A DNA stretch of 64,000 nucleotides from Singulisphaera acidiphila DSM 18658 (GTDB lineage: Bacteria > Planctomycetota > Planctomycetia > Isosphaerales > Isosphaeraceae): contig NC_019892.1 of assembly GCF_000242455.2 (NCBI RefSeq), positions 4,154,001 to 4,218,000 of the forward strand. Reading direction: 5' to 3'. Position numbers and translations under genes: made by a program. The notes below the pieces were generated by a model, which was given only the letters and a program-made list of their open reading frames with translations, did no database searches and was not told the DNA's origin. Positions 18,650 through 27,873 of this stretch are shown piece by piece (within the stretch, counting starts at the first letter, position 1; each line of letters starts with the position of its first letter).

Positions 18650-19129
18650 ATGGCCGACAAGTCAACCGCAAGGGAGAGTGGCAAGGCGATCACGCGCGAC
18701 GAATTGATCGCCTTGCTGAACGAAGACCTCTCTCGAGAATACCAGGCGATCATTGCTTATGTGGTCTACTCGCAAGTCCTCAAGGGTGCGGAGTACATGA
18801 GCATTGCCAAGGAGCTCGAGGTCCACGCCGGAGAGGAATTGGCTCATGCCCTGACGATCGCCGGCCAGATTGACTATCTGGGCGGACAGCCGACGGTCAC
18901 GGTCAAGCCCGTGAAGACGTCGGAGAAGGCCGAAGACATGCTCCGATTCGACCTCGAAAACGAAAATGATACGATCCGCGCTTATCGCGAGCGGGTCCGC
19001 CAATGCGAAGCGTTGGGTGAGTACGCCATCGCCGAGCATATCCGCGAGATCCTGATCGACGAGCAGGAGCATCAAACGGATCTAGCGACCGCGCTGGGGA
19101 TCGACGCTCCCGACGTCTCCCGATCCTGA
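18650..19129 (+). CDS. Ferritin-like/bacterioferritin-type protein
   Basis: A 159-residue four-helix protein. Candidate iron ligands are visible: the Glu in LNEDLSREYQAI, the E..H pair in LEVHAGEELAHAL, a Glu in the DLENENDTIRAY helix, and the E..H pair in IDEQEHQTDLATAL. The length fits the bacterioferritin/Dps-like range. A likely role is iron storage and peroxide protection in the cytoplasm; subunit type and haem binding cannot be settled. GGGGAGCGGACC precedes the ATG. It overlaps a possible convergent gene at its 3' end. Confidence 0.85.
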   Translation: MADKSTARESGKAITRDELIALLNEDLSREYQAIIAYVVYSQVLKGAEYMSIAKELEVHAGEELAHALTIAGQIDYLGGQPTVTVKPVKTSEKAEDMLRFDLENENDTIRAYRERVRQCEALGEYAIAEHIREILIDEQEHQTDLATALGIDAPDVSRS

Positions 19130-19401
19130 ATCGAAACCCGGGGCGGCAAGAGATCGCTCCACTCCGCGCAAAACGAGCCGGTCGACTCGCCTTCGGACGA
19201 GACCGGCCCGCCCCGGTTCGAGCGTTCCTCGGCGGGCCAGACAATCGATTCCTGCCCCGCCGCGCTGATCGCGTCCATCAACTGGTGGATCGAGGTACGA
19301 AGGAGGCTCGCTTCGTCAATGGTCAAACTTGAGTCGGCCAGACGACTCATCATACGCTGAAGTGCTTCGATCGCGGGAGATCGGTGTGACAGGGGGGACA
19401 T
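19072..19401 (-). CDS. Possible small hypothetical protein
   Basis: A 109-residue frame. The first half looks like real helical protein (SPAIEALQRMMSRLADSSLT, then IDEASLLRTSIHQLMDAI). The second half is less convincing and overlaps the ferritin-like gene by 58 bases on the other strand. No homology is recognised. The coding call rests only on amino-acid composition. Confidence 0.38.
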   Translation of the reverse strand: MSPLSHRSPAIEALQRMMSRLADSSLTIDEASLLRTSIHQLMDAISAAGQESIVWPAEERSNRGGPVSSEGESTGSFCAEWSDLLPPRVSIQDRETSGASIPSAVARSV

Positions 19402-19999
19402 GGGACAACTCGTGGTCAGAGTTGGTAACGTTTCACTGAAATGCGAGAGAGGTCATTCTTCTGTATTGGCATCCGGAACCCGCTCAAACCAGAAGCAAAT
19501 GAGCCGCCAAAAGCCGGCCCCCCACCTCAATTTCCGGCCCCTCCCGTGCACACAGGCCATCAAAACTCATCCTAAGCCTTTCCAATATCACCTGTTACGT
19601 CTCAAGAGCTCATCCTGGACTCGCGTCACGGAATTCTCAGGGGAAGGTTTGAGACCGCCGAAATCGAAGGCAGGAACGCCTCGAGCGCGGGCGATGAAGG
19701 CGGCCCTCGTCAACTTTTACAACCGCCTCGCAAGTATCTCCATATCGAGGGAGGATGGAATCGCCGTCGCCAGCAGGCAAACATCCTGCTCTTGTGCACC
19801 ACAAGTTCGCGTCCGCATTCGCAACGTGCCAGGTTCCCGAGGGAACGTCCTGAACCGCCCTCTTGCAACCGCGAGGGAGCCGCGTTACGATCCCGCATCA
19901 CTGAACAAAAATATCGGCACTATCTGTAACACCTGAAACCGCAAATGAGTTGCGTTAGCGATCCTGCTCTTTCTAGCGACGGTATCTCGGGAGGTATGG
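19402..19999. other. Intergenic stretch, no supported gene
   Basis: About 600 bases of mixed composition. A 178-codon open frame exists on the plus strand (19400-19936), but its product is Arg/Ser/Pro-rich without recognisable motifs, so I treat it as chance. Just before the VOC gene, GGGAGG gives a ribosome site. Confidence 0.45.
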
Positions 20000-20362
20000 A
20001 TGGTCGTGAAACGAATCGTGGCCAACATCGCGACCCCGCATGTTGAATCCGCCAAGATTTTTTACACAGGCATTCTTGGATTGCAGTTGGTCATGGACCA
20101 CGGCTGGATTTTGACCTTCGCGGCCGAGAGTCTGGCCGCACCGCAGATCAGCGTCGCAAGCGAAGGGGGATCAGGCACCCCGATACCAGACTTGTCCATC
20201 GAGGTGGATGATCTCGAAGAGGTCTATCAACGGGTCGTCGCTGCGGGGTTGCCGATCGAGTACGGCCCAACAAACGAGCCCTGGGGCGTACGGCGGTTCT
20301 ACGTCCGCGATCCTTTCGGCCATCTTCTCAACATCCTCGCTCACGATGATTTGGCATGCTGA
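20000..20362 (+). CDS. VOC family protein (glyoxalase/bleomycin-resistance fold)
   Basis: A 120-residue single VOC module: two beta-alpha-beta-beta-beta repeats, starting KRIVANIATPHVESAKIFYT and ending VRRFYVRDPFGHLLNILAHD. The 'DPFGHLLN' end and 'FYTGILGLQLV' opening are typical. Metal ligands are not complete by eye. Members include glyoxalases, dioxygenases and antibiotic-binding proteins, so the function stays open. GGGAGGT lies 7 bases before the start. Confidence 0.85.
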   Translation: MVVKRIVANIATPHVESAKIFYTGILGLQLVMDHGWILTFAAESLAAPQISVASEGGSGTPIPDLSIEVDDLEEVYQRVVAAGLPIEYGPTNEPWGVRRFYVRDPFGHLLNILAHDDLAC

Positions 20363-20761
20363 ATGAGGGCGAATCCGACAAGATCGAGCGGATCGTCGTG
20401 ATCATCCAGAGCGAAAGCAAGCGATCGATGCACCCCGCAGCCTGGGCCAGTTCGATCCGCGACAGAGTCGTGGATTCCCAAGAGAAGACGCAAGGTGCAG
20501 ACCGAGTCATTTTCATTCCTCGCATCGGTTCGCACAAACGGATTGCAGGAATGGGTGGGCACAAAATCACGGGGTTTGAACCGGCCACCGACCCCGTGGG
20601 AGGCTTGCAACACGGCATCCAACGAGAATACGACCTATCGCCAAACGCATACAAACAAAACACGCAAAAATCAATCGTGTCAATCTGTTATCTATTTACA
20701 AAAAACATCTTGCTCGATTTTCGCGAACCATTCCCTTGCACACAACCCCGGCCATGATCTA
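20363..20761. other. Intergenic stretch, no supported gene
   Basis: About 400 bases. Open frames on both strands are short and show no family character. The frame of the methyltransferase extends back to 20495, but the added residues look non-coding. Confidence 0.45.
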
Positions 20762-21919
20762 ATGGCTCATGTTGGGCAACTGGCGGAGTCAACACCTGAA
20801 TCTCCACCCACCTCTAAACTGGAGGAGATCGTGGCTGACAGGCAGCAATCCTCTCCCTTGGCCCATGATACGGATTATGCTTGTGCCTTGAATTTAGGCG
20901 AATTGAATGCCCACCTGATCGCGGGAATGAGCTCTTGGCAAAGGCTCGACGTCTGCCCTGTTTGCGATTCGCAGTCTGTCGCCAGATTCGCGACATGCCG
21001 TCACTTTCCGTATAGCCGCTGCCGCGCCTGCGGCTTCACATTTGCCAACCCGGTTCCCCCCAACGAGGTTCTCGACGCTTTCTACAACAGCCCTTTCTAC
21101 CGAAACTACCGGCGATTGGAAGCGAATCGCATCGCACGGGACCACTACTTCAGCATTAGCATGTACACAGACATGCACCGTCTCGCCTCCTGGCTTGGAG
21201 GGGACCAGGCACTCAACATCCTTGACTTCGGCTGTGGACCTGGAGCGTTCCTCGCGTTATTGCGCGATGAGTTCGGCTTCACGAACGTCGAGGGCCTTGA
21301 ATTGAGCCAGGTCAGCGTTGAATTTGCTCGACAACATTACGGCCTTACCGTCGCTTCATCAACGGCAGAACTCCAACGCCAGTCCTATGACTGCGTCATT
21401 CTCATCGAGGTGATCGAGCACCTTCCCAATCCTGCCGCCATCTTCAGCCAACTGACCAAGCTTGTCAGGCCGGGTGGGCACTTGCTGATCACCACGCCCG
21501 CAGTCGACAACCTGCTCGGTCGTTTCTTTCCTTCGCTCTGCCTGCACTACACAGCGCCAAGCCACGTGAGTCTTTTTACAAAGCAGTCGCTCGCCAACCT
21601 GCTGTCACGTTTCGGTTTCGAAATCGAACGGATCGAGACCGACGCGTGCTTTCCGGCACTGGACAGAGCCGCAATGAGCCTGGCGTACGATCTGGATTTC
21701 GCCAGCCCGCAGCATGATGACGACAATAACGATGCCCTCTACACCCCTAACAGAGTCGGTCGCCTGCTTGGGTTTCAACCCAGGCGATCTGCGGCAAAAG
21801 GCCGATTCGGCCGTGCCCTCCAAAAAGCCGACCAGTTTCTCATGCATCACATGTGGTGGCGAGTGCCCCGCGTACCAAAAACCGATCACTTGTACGTGCT
21901 GGCTCGCAAGGGAGTCTGA
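20762..21919 (+). CDS. SAM-dependent methyltransferase with N-terminal zinc ribbon
   Basis: A protein of 385 residues. A CPVC...CRAC zinc-ribbon-like motif comes first, then a class I methyltransferase core with motif I LDFGCGPGAFL, motif II-like VEGLELS, and IEVIEHLPNPAAIFSQLTKL plus RPGGHLLITTP. This architecture is frequent among methyltransferases acting on cell-surface sugars. The start is uncertain: ATG 20762 has no clear ribosome site, whereas GTG 20831 has GGAGG 5 bases before it and would remove 23 residues. The IS cluster begins 197 bases downstream. Confidence 0.85.
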   Translation: MAHVGQLAESTPESPPTSKLEEIVADRQQSSPLAHDTDYACALNLGELNAHLIAGMSSWQRLDVCPVCDSQSVARFATCRHFPYSRCRACGFTFANPVPPNEVLDAFYNSPFYRNYRRLEANRIARDHYFSISMYTDMHRLASWLGGDQALNILDFGCGPGAFLALLRDEFGFTNVEGLELSQVSVEFARQHYGLTVASSTAELQRQSYDCVILIEVIEHLPNPAAIFSQLTKLVRPGGHLLITTPAVDNLLGRFFPSLCLHYTAPSHVSLFTKQSLANLLSRFGFEIERIETDACFPALDRAAMSLAYDLDFASPQHDDDNNDALYTPNRVGRLLGFQPRRSAAKGRFGRALQKADQFLMHHMWWRVPRVPKTDHLYVLARKGV

Positions 21920-22108
21920 CGGCCGAAAACCAGAGCCAGATTCGTGGCACAACACGGTACTTCGCCAAACCAAGGCACGAGGCGACGACCGACTACTTCC
22001 AGACGCAGCCCACATCCGGAACAAAAAAACAAATTCACGAATTCAACAATCATTAAAACAAAATACTGAAAATCAAAACTGTTCCTGATAACGGTTCGAG
22101 ACATTGTC

Positions 22109-22115
22109 GAAAGTT
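22109..22115. repeat. Left target-site duplication GAAAGTT of the IS1182-type element
   Basis: It is identical to 23942-23948 on the other side of the element and directly abuts the left inverted repeat. Confidence 0.85.
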
Positions 22116-23941
22116 GACGGGCCGGCAAAAAGTCTGGCAAACTCAGCTGAGGGCGCTATGCTATCTGCATGATCACCATTCGCGATCACCAGACCGGCGA
22201 TCTCTTCGATCCCTGGGACCATCTCGGCGGCAAGCGTCGCCAACTGCTCGAGCGGTCCTGGGCCGGCGTCTTCCGGGATTACCTCCTCGAGCACTTGCCC
22301 GTCGGCGAACTCATCACGCGGTTCTCGCGGCAGCTCGGACGCCCCACCAAGGACCTCCACATGGTTCTCGGGGCACTGATCCTTCAGCAGCTGCACGACT
22401 TGACCGATGCCGCTACTGTCGAGGCCGTCGCGTTCAATATCACCTGGCAATACGCCCTCGACATCAGGGCAGAGTCCGACGCCTACCTCTGCGAACGCAC
22501 CCTGAGAAACTATCGCCAGTGGCTCATTGAGAAGGGGCTGGATCAGGTCCTCTTCCGCTCCCTGACCGATCAACTCATCAAAGCTGTCGGCACGGACACG
22601 AGCAAGCAACGCCTGGATTCCACTGCGATTCAATCGGCGATGCGCGGCCTGACCCGGCTCGGGATCATCGTCGAATCGATCAGTAAGTTCCTCCGCGAAC
22701 TTCGCCGTTTCCATCCGGCCTTGCATGCTCAGGTCGACCCGGACTTGGTCCGCAAGTATGTCGATCGCGAGGGGAATGCTTGCTTTGCCTCCACCAAGCC
22801 GAGCGAGTCGAAGCGACGGCTGCCCGAGGCCGCTACGGACCTGCTGGCCTTGGTCACACAGCTTCGCGGGACTACGGCTCTTGAACTCCCGAGCTTTCTG
22901 ATACTCGACCGTGTACTCTCCGAACAATGTGAAGTTAAGAACGATCCCGAAGCCGGTCCCCAAGTCCGGGTCAAAGAACCTAATGAGATGCCTTGCGGCA
23001 ACGTTCTGAGCCCGGCCGACCCCGATGCGTCCTACAACGCCCATCGAGGTGTCGGCTTTCTGGTCCAGATCATGGAAACCTATTCCGACGTCGAAGACGA
23101 CCCCACGGGGACGGCCCCTCCCCCACCGCCCGACCTGATCACGCACGTCGCCGTCGGTCCGATGAACGTTCACGACGGTTCCTCGCTGGAACCTGCGCTG
23201 GCCGATACCGACGCGCGCACGATCAAACCCGAGGTTGTGCTGGCGGACTCGCATTACGGCTCGAACGAGAACCTCGAAAAGGCGAAACACCAGGGAGTCG
23301 ATCTGGTTTCCCCGTCGATGCCACCCAAAGGAAGCAAGCAAGAGAAGCTGACGCTCGAAGACTTCGAGCTCGATGAGCACGGCCTGGTTGTCCGCTGTCC
23401 CCAAGGGCACGTCCCCATCACAACGAGCGCCAGTGCTGACAAACTCCAGGTGTGTTTCGAGGAGGCGACCTGCGCAGCGTGCCCCTTTCATAAGTCGTGC
23501 TGCGCCTCGGCCGTGGGTCGCAAGGAGTCTCGTTACCAATACACATATGACCGAGTTCGCCAACGATTGCGCCGCCTTCACAACCATTCGGACGAGTTCA
23601 AGGAGCGTTATCGCTGGCGTTCGGGGATTGAAGGGACGATGTCCCGATTCAAATACCAGATGAGGATGGCGTCGCTCCGAATTCGTGGCCGGGCAGCCGT
23701 CAGTTATGCGAGCTTCTTGCGTGCCCTCGGTCTCAACATTCACCGGGTTGCGGCCTACAAGGCCGCTCTTGAGTAGGAGCCGAGCGTTTTTCGCTTGGAG
23801 GGGCCGATCCGGCCCCCTTTGGTGCCCCTGAGACGCGTCCAGTCGAGGTGGCGATCGGCGACGCGATCATCGCGAAAAAACCGTCGGTTCGAAAATCCGG
23901 TCAACGGCCGCGTTCACTGCGAGCCTTTTTGCCGGCCCGTC
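22116..23941 (+). mobile_element. Complete IS1182-type insertion sequence
   Basis: A 1826-bp element bounded by a perfect 17-bp inverted repeat: GACGGGCCGGCAAAAAG at 22116-22132 and its complement at 23925-23941. The repeat extends to 24 bp with two mismatches. Direct 7-bp flanks GAAAGTT at 22109-22115 and 23942-23948 are the target duplication. One intact transposase gene fills the element. Perfect ends and duplication indicate a recent insertion. Confidence 0.9.
22169..23776 (+). CDS. IS1182-family transposase
   Basis: A 535-residue DDE transposase, full length with no frameshift. It opens with a DUF772-type domain (GELITRFSRQLGRPTKDLHM, then YALDI, then SERTLRNY-like CERTLRNYRQWL). Candidate acidic residues lie in RLDSTAIQSAM and VLADSHYGSNENLEKAK, and the Glu in RWRSGIEGTMSRFKYQMRM. 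A Cys-rich segment (CAACPFHKSCC) precedes the last domain, as is usual in this family. It catalyses movement of the surrounding element. Confidence 0.88.
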   Translation: MITIRDHQTGDLFDPWDHLGGKRRQLLERSWAGVFRDYLLEHLPVGELITRFSRQLGRPTKDLHMVLGALILQQLHDLTDAATVEAVAFNITWQYALDIRAESDAYLCERTLRNYRQWLIEKGLDQVLFRSLTDQLIKAVGTDTSKQRLDSTAIQSAMRGLTRLGIIVESISKFLRELRRFHPALHAQVDPDLVRKYVDREGNACFASTKPSESKRRLPEAATDLLALVTQLRGTTALELPSFLILDRVLSEQCEVKNDPEAGPQVRVKEPNEMPCGNVLSPADPDASYNAHRGVGFLVQIMETYSDVEDDPTGTAPPPPPDLITHVAVGPMNVHDGSSLEPALADTDARTIKPEVVLADSHYGSNENLEKAKHQGVDLVSPSMPPKGSKQEKLTLEDFELDEHGLVVRCPQGHVPITTSASADKLQVCFEEATCAACPFHKSCCASAVGRKESRYQYTYDRVRQRLRRLHNHSDEFKERYRWRSGIEGTMSRFKYQMRMASLRIRGRAAVSYASFLRALGLNIHRVAAYKAALE

Positions 23942-23961
23942 GAAAGTTGACGGGCCGGCAA
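23929..23961. repeat. Hairpin formed by the IS1182 right end and its target
   Basis: TTGCCGGCCCGTC, the 7-base target duplication GAAAGTT, then GACGGGCCGGCAA form a perfect 13-bp stem. The right arm lies outside the element and copies its inverted repeat. So the target already carried sequence like an IS end, or two related ends lie back to back. Confidence 0.8.
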
Positions 23962-24007
23962 GAATCGGGTTCCGTGGTCTAAGCGGGTGGACTCGGTCTT
24001 CCTATAA

Positions 24008-24939
24008 TTCTGTATAATTCGCACACCAATTGACGACGCAACCCGTGATGAACTCCAAGCCTTGCGGCGGAACCCGATCCCGCCACGGGTCCGTGACCGT
24101 GTCGAGATCATCCTCCTCTCCGACGCGGGCTGGTCGCCCCCTCGGATCGCCATCCACCTGGGTGTGTGCGGCCAGACCGTTCGCGACGTCCTCCAGGCGT
24201 TCCTGGCCCGCGGCCTCGACGCGTTGTACCCGTTTCGCCCGGGACCCGTCCCGAACACCGTCCACCTCGACCGGGTGGCCGAGGAGTTGAGACGCTTGCT
24301 CACCGAGGAGCGAACCTGGACCAGTCGGCAATTCGACCAAGCTCTCGCCGAGCAGGGGATTGTCCTCGGTTCCAGGCAGATCCGCCGCCACCTCAAGCGA
24401 ATCGAGGCCAGCTACCATCGCACGGTCTGGCCCCTGAAGCATAAGCAAAATCCGGTCAAAGCGAAGCGAACTGGTCGCTGCCGAAGCAACGCAAACTGAT
24501 TCGCTACGAGGCACCGCAACGGCGACGGGCCAATGCGATGGCCGCTTACCATCCCTACGGCCGCAAGCCACAGCTCGAGGTCTTCACGGCCGAACGGACC
24601 TGGGATTCGTATGACTTGCTGGGCTTCTTGAAGGCATTGCCGTGGTCGGATCGCCCACGCGTGGTGGTGCTGAACAATGTCAGCTTGCACACCAGCGCGG
24701 TGATGCGACGGGCGCGTCAGGTGTTGTCCGCTTCGGGGATCGATCTGTACTACCTGCCGACTTATAGCCCGGAGTTGAACCTGATCAAGTCGGTGTTCCG
24801 GCAGGTGAAGCATCAGGAGATCCCTCAGCGAAGCTTTACGACACGTAGTGACTTGAGAGACGCCGTGCAGAGTGGGTTCTCCAACTACGGCGAGAACCTT
24901 CCATCAAAATCCCTAAAAAGATCACGTCCGGCCGCTTAG
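24008..24939 (+). pseudogene. Decayed IS630-family transposase
   Basis: The N-terminal half (24062-24499) is readable: RVRDRVEIILLSDAGWSPPR, a helix-turn-helix, and RTWTSRQFDQALAEQGIVL. It then leaves frame. The DDE part resumes in another frame (WSLPKQRKLIRYEAPQ from about 24479, then to 24939). The segment normally between them, with the first catalytic Asp, is missing. The second Asp is Asn (VVVLNNVSLH instead of VLDN), and the Glu after the SPELN motif is Lys (NLIKSVF). All three catalytic positions are therefore lost. No terminal repeats were found. Confidence 0.82.
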
Positions 24940-24961
24940 CAAGAAAAAATCGTTATATCCC

Positions 24962-26447
24962 GAATGCCACGAAGATATCGCACAAATCGTGAACCGAGAA
25001 CAAGTTGTCACTTATTGAGCACAGGAGGGACGTTCGGCATCCTCGTGGTTGATTACAACGCCACTCGGGTGCTGATCGGAGCCCTCCCATGCCACCGCGT
25101 ATCATCCCCATCCTCGCCCGACTGCGCCAAGACCTCGCCGCCGTACTGTCCAGGGAAACCATCGAAGAGGCGTGTCGTCAGTCGAATCACTCCTGGCGGC
25201 GACGACTCCTCGATCCGGCCGCCACCGTCTACTTGTTCTTGCTCCAGGTCCTCCACGGCAACACCGCCTGCCAGCACGTCGTCCACTTCGGCAACTGGTC
25301 GTTCACCGACAGCGCCTACTGCCAGGCCCGAAAGCGGCTCCCGCTGGCCGTCTTCCACTCGCTGCTCGAAAAGATCGCCGCCACATCCCGAGCCGCCACG
25401 GAGGGCGGATCGCGATGGCTCGAGCATCGGGTCTGGCTCGTCGACGGCTCCAGCTTCTCCATGCCCGACGCCCCCGAACTCCAAGGCCACTTCGGCCAGC
25501 CCGGTAACCAGCGCAAGGGCTGCGGCTTCCCCGTGGCCAAGTGGCTGGCCCTGTTCGACCTCACCACCGGCATGCTGCTCCGCTCGGCGGCGGCGCCGTT
25601 GCGCAGTCACGAAATGTCACGGGCCGCGGCGATCTCCCAGGAGTTGGAACCCGGCGACCTGGTCCTGGGCGATCGCGGGTTCTGTTCCTATGCCCATCTG
25701 GCCCTGCTGGCTGGCCGCGAGCTGCACGGCGTGTTCCGGATCCATCAGAAGCAGATCGTCGACTTCACCTCAGGCCGGCCGGGAACGAGGGGCGGGTCGA
25801 AGGACGTGCCGGGGTTGCCGCGCTCCCGGTGGGTGCTGGCGCACGGGGACTCCGATCAGGTCGTCGTCTGGTTCAAGCCGAAGAAGGGGCCATCGTGGAT
25901 GCCCAGGGAGGAATACGAGGCGTTGCCGGACGAGATCACCGTGCGTGAACTGCGTTATCGGGTGGAGGTCCCGGGCTACCGCGTTCGCGAGATCACCCTG
26001 GTGACGACCTTGCACGATGCGGTGGCGTACCCGGCCGAGGCGCTGGCCGAGCTCTACTTCCGGAGATGGCAGGTGGAGATCAATATTCGACATCTGAAAA
26101 TCAGCATGCAAATGGATGTATTGTGCTGCGAGACGGTGGACGGTGTGTTGAAGGAACTGGCGGTGTTCACGCTGGCCTACAATCTGGTGCGGTCGGTGAT
26201 GGGCGAGTCGGCTCGACTGCAAGGTGTGGATCCCGATCGGATCGGTCTGGTCGACGCGGTGCGTTGGTTGATCGGGACCGAAGAGGGGGACTTGTCGGTG
26301 CTGGTGGTCAACCCGTCGCGCCGCGGCCGGGTCGAGCCGCGGGTCAAGAAGCGAAGGGCGAAACAGTACATGCTCATGAAAAATCCGCGGTCGGAACTAC
26401 GCAAGTCGTTGCCGAAGAAGCACTTTTAGCCTAACTTCGTGGCATTC
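24962..26447 (+). mobile_element. IS4-type insertion sequence with aged target duplication
   Basis: A 1486-bp element with a 13-bp perfect inverted repeat, GAATGCCACGAAG at 24962-24974 and its complement at 26435-26447. The flanks CGTTATATCCC (24951-24961) and CGCTATGTCCC (26448-26458) match at 9 of 11 positions, fitting an 11-bp target duplication with two later transitions. The transposase gene inside is intact. Confidence 0.75.
25089..26429 (+). CDS. IS4-family transposase
   Basis: A 446-residue DDE transposase. Motifs: WLVDGSSFSMPD with the first Asp, LVLGDRGFCSYAHL with the second, and YFRRWQVEINIRHLK with the Glu (the Y-(2)-R-(3)-E-(6)-K pattern of IS4). The reading frame is intact. 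Insertion seems to have occurred at the junction of two older transposase relics, the IS630 relic on the left and the ISL3-like relic on the right. Confidence 0.86.
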   Translation: MPPRIIPILARLRQDLAAVLSRETIEEACRQSNHSWRRRLLDPAATVYLFLLQVLHGNTACQHVVHFGNWSFTDSAYCQARKRLPLAVFHSLLEKIAATSRAATEGGSRWLEHRVWLVDGSSFSMPDAPELQGHFGQPGNQRKGCGFPVAKWLALFDLTTGMLLRSAAAPLRSHEMSRAAAISQELEPGDLVLGDRGFCSYAHLALLAGRELHGVFRIHQKQIVDFTSGRPGTRGGSKDVPGLPRSRWVLAHGDSDQVVVWFKPKKGPSWMPREEYEALPDEITVRELRYRVEVPGYRVREITLVTTLHDAVAYPAEALAELYFRRWQVEINIRHLKISMQMDVLCCETVDGVLKELAVFTLAYNLVRSVMGESARLQGVDPDRIGLVDAVRWLIGTEEGDLSVLVVNPSRRGRVEPRVKKRRAKQYMLMKNPRSELRKSLPKKHF

Positions 26448-26449
26448 CG

Positions 26450-26810
26450 CTATGTCCCCCTTTTTGTTCCCAGGTCCAGGAGGAAGTCGCAATGCAGGGA
26501 TTGGATGACGCGTTCGACGCTCATGCGTCCTCGAGGATGCGGTCGAGGACCGCCTGGCGGACCTTGTCGTCGTAACGGGCCTTGAATACGATGCCCGGCG
26601 GCAGGGTCCGGAAAGTGGAACAACAGTGGCTGCGGGCGCGATACTCGCCGTAGGTAACGTCGAGGAAGACGATTTGATGGTAGGCGATGGAACGGACTGG
26701 CGATTCAAGACATCTTTTCGCCGCCCCAACTTGCCGCAAGTGGGACAAGGAGCTTTTTTGGGGCAGCACGAGATCGGTACCGTGAGGGTTGGGGGCCGTT
26801 GGGTCTCCAT
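26450..26810 (-). pseudogene. Transposase relic, ISL3-like N-terminus
   Basis: On the minus strand METQRPPTLTVPISCCPKKA, PCPTCGKLGRRKDVLNR is read from 26810. It then shifts frame near 26697 into VRSIAYHQIVFLDVTYGEYR, continues to VRQAVLDRILEDA, and shifts again near 26525 into MSVERVIQSLHCDFLLDLG. Restoring one base at each point gives a single protein. The Cys-rich start and order resemble zinc-finger N-termini of ISL3-like transposases. The gene stops at the IS4-type element, so only about 120 codons remain. Confidence 0.6.
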
Positions 26811-26913
26811 GGCCTGCGTGCTCCAGAAGGATTGGCTTTGACTCCTTCCTTCAGCACGCAGGCTGTAACTTTTGCTGTCAAGCCAAGTTGGATCCCTCAG
26901 GAAACTGTCGGGA

Positions 26914-27474
26914 TTAGCGAGGAGTGTCAAAAAACTTGTCAAATAATCTCTGCCATTCGGACAACTCTTCAGCCCTCGGCAGGAGATTTTTTGAGAGAAC
27001 GCCCCTGATGATTTCGCAGCGTTCTCGCAATTTATAAAGCTGGAAACACTGCTCGATTGGCAAATCAGCCAATTGGCTGATGGTGGTTGCTGCCTGTTCC
27101 AGAGTCAGGTCGATTTGCGAAAAGAACCGGTCCACGAGAATATTCGGATCCAACACGAAATGACCGGAAACGGGGCCGAAATCGTAGATCGCGTTCGCCC
27201 GAACCCCCAAGGCGGAAAGGTCAAAGTGTTCGCTAAACCGAGCTCCGTCCCTACCTGCAAATCGTTCATAAATCATGATCGAGGCAGTCGCCCACGCGAG
27301 AACATCCGCAGGGTCTTTGCAATAATTTATATTCGCTTTCGTGGCAGAAACCTCGGCGACCAGAAGCCAATTGAAGTCGCTCTCTAAATCAATGTCGGCC
27401 TCGTGTTGCTGAACAAACAGCAGGATCTTGTCTGGTGGTTGTGAGAGCAAATCGCTCGCTTGTGTTATCGGCAT
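26914..27474 (-). CDS. Hypothetical acidic protein, possible immunity protein
   Basis: A 186-residue soluble, acidic, AT-richer protein that I do not recognise. It reads MPITQASDLLSQPPDKILLF, ESDFNWLLVAEVSATKANI and ISQLADLPIEQCFQLYKLRE. It is intact, unlike the genes around it. It lies 36 bases downstream of a truncated toxin-like C-terminus on the same strand, the usual place of an immunity gene behind a polymorphic toxin. That role is inference from position. It could be an orphan left when an insertion sequence cut the toxin gene. Confidence 0.6.
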   Translation of the reverse strand: MPITQASDLLSQPPDKILLFVQQHEADIDLESDFNWLLVAEVSATKANINYCKDPADVLAWATASIMIYERFAGRDGARFSEHFDLSALGVRANAIYDFGPVSGHFVLDPNILVDRFFSQIDLTLEQAATTISQLADLPIEQCFQLYKLRERCEIIRGVLSKNLLPRAEELSEWQRLFDKFFDTPR

Positions 27475-27510
27475 GGCATTTGCCTATTCAGTTCGCAGAT
27501 ACGGGTCGAC

Positions 27511-27834
27511 TTATTTAACGATAAAGCCTGCACGACGGAACGCTTCCTTGGCGATTTCAAAAGCCTTTAGATCGATCTTATAGTGTCCGGTGTAGGGTGA
27601 GATGTCAGCCACAATTCCTTGGATACGGCCTTCACCCGCTGACATGACAGCCGCCCCATTGACCAAGGTCGCATGGGAGATCTGCTTAAATCGTCCGTCC
27701 ACTATCCAGTAGTTTCCCCGGATTTCTGTATACGCCGCCGGCCTGCGCGTAGCGACACCGTCAGGCGGTCGTCGGGGCCTGGATTCCCCGCAGCGGGCGT
27801 GATTCGCCCATCGTATTTTTATGTGACCTCGCAA
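27511..27834 (-). pseudogene. Truncated C-terminus of a polymorphic-toxin-like protein
   Basis: About 70 codons look like real protein: GNYWIVDGRFKQISHATLVN, GAAVMSAGEGRIQGIVADIS, PYTGHYKIDLKAF, to the end AFRRAGFIVK. The pattern 'hG..V..AGE......G.I..I...sGHY' is one I associate with C-terminal parts of large secreted or Rhs-like proteins. The upstream portion is missing: the frame runs into unrelated Arg-rich sequence with no good start, and a decayed transposase gene begins 40 bases further on. I read it as the tail of a gene cut by an insertion. Confidence 0.5.
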
Positions 27835-27873
27835 CCCGTCAACGTGTCAGGCCGCTTCTTCCTCATCTCCCAG

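Noticed and set aside
19400..19936. 178-codon plus-strand open frame
   Set aside because: No motifs, odd composition and no ribosome site; treated as chance.
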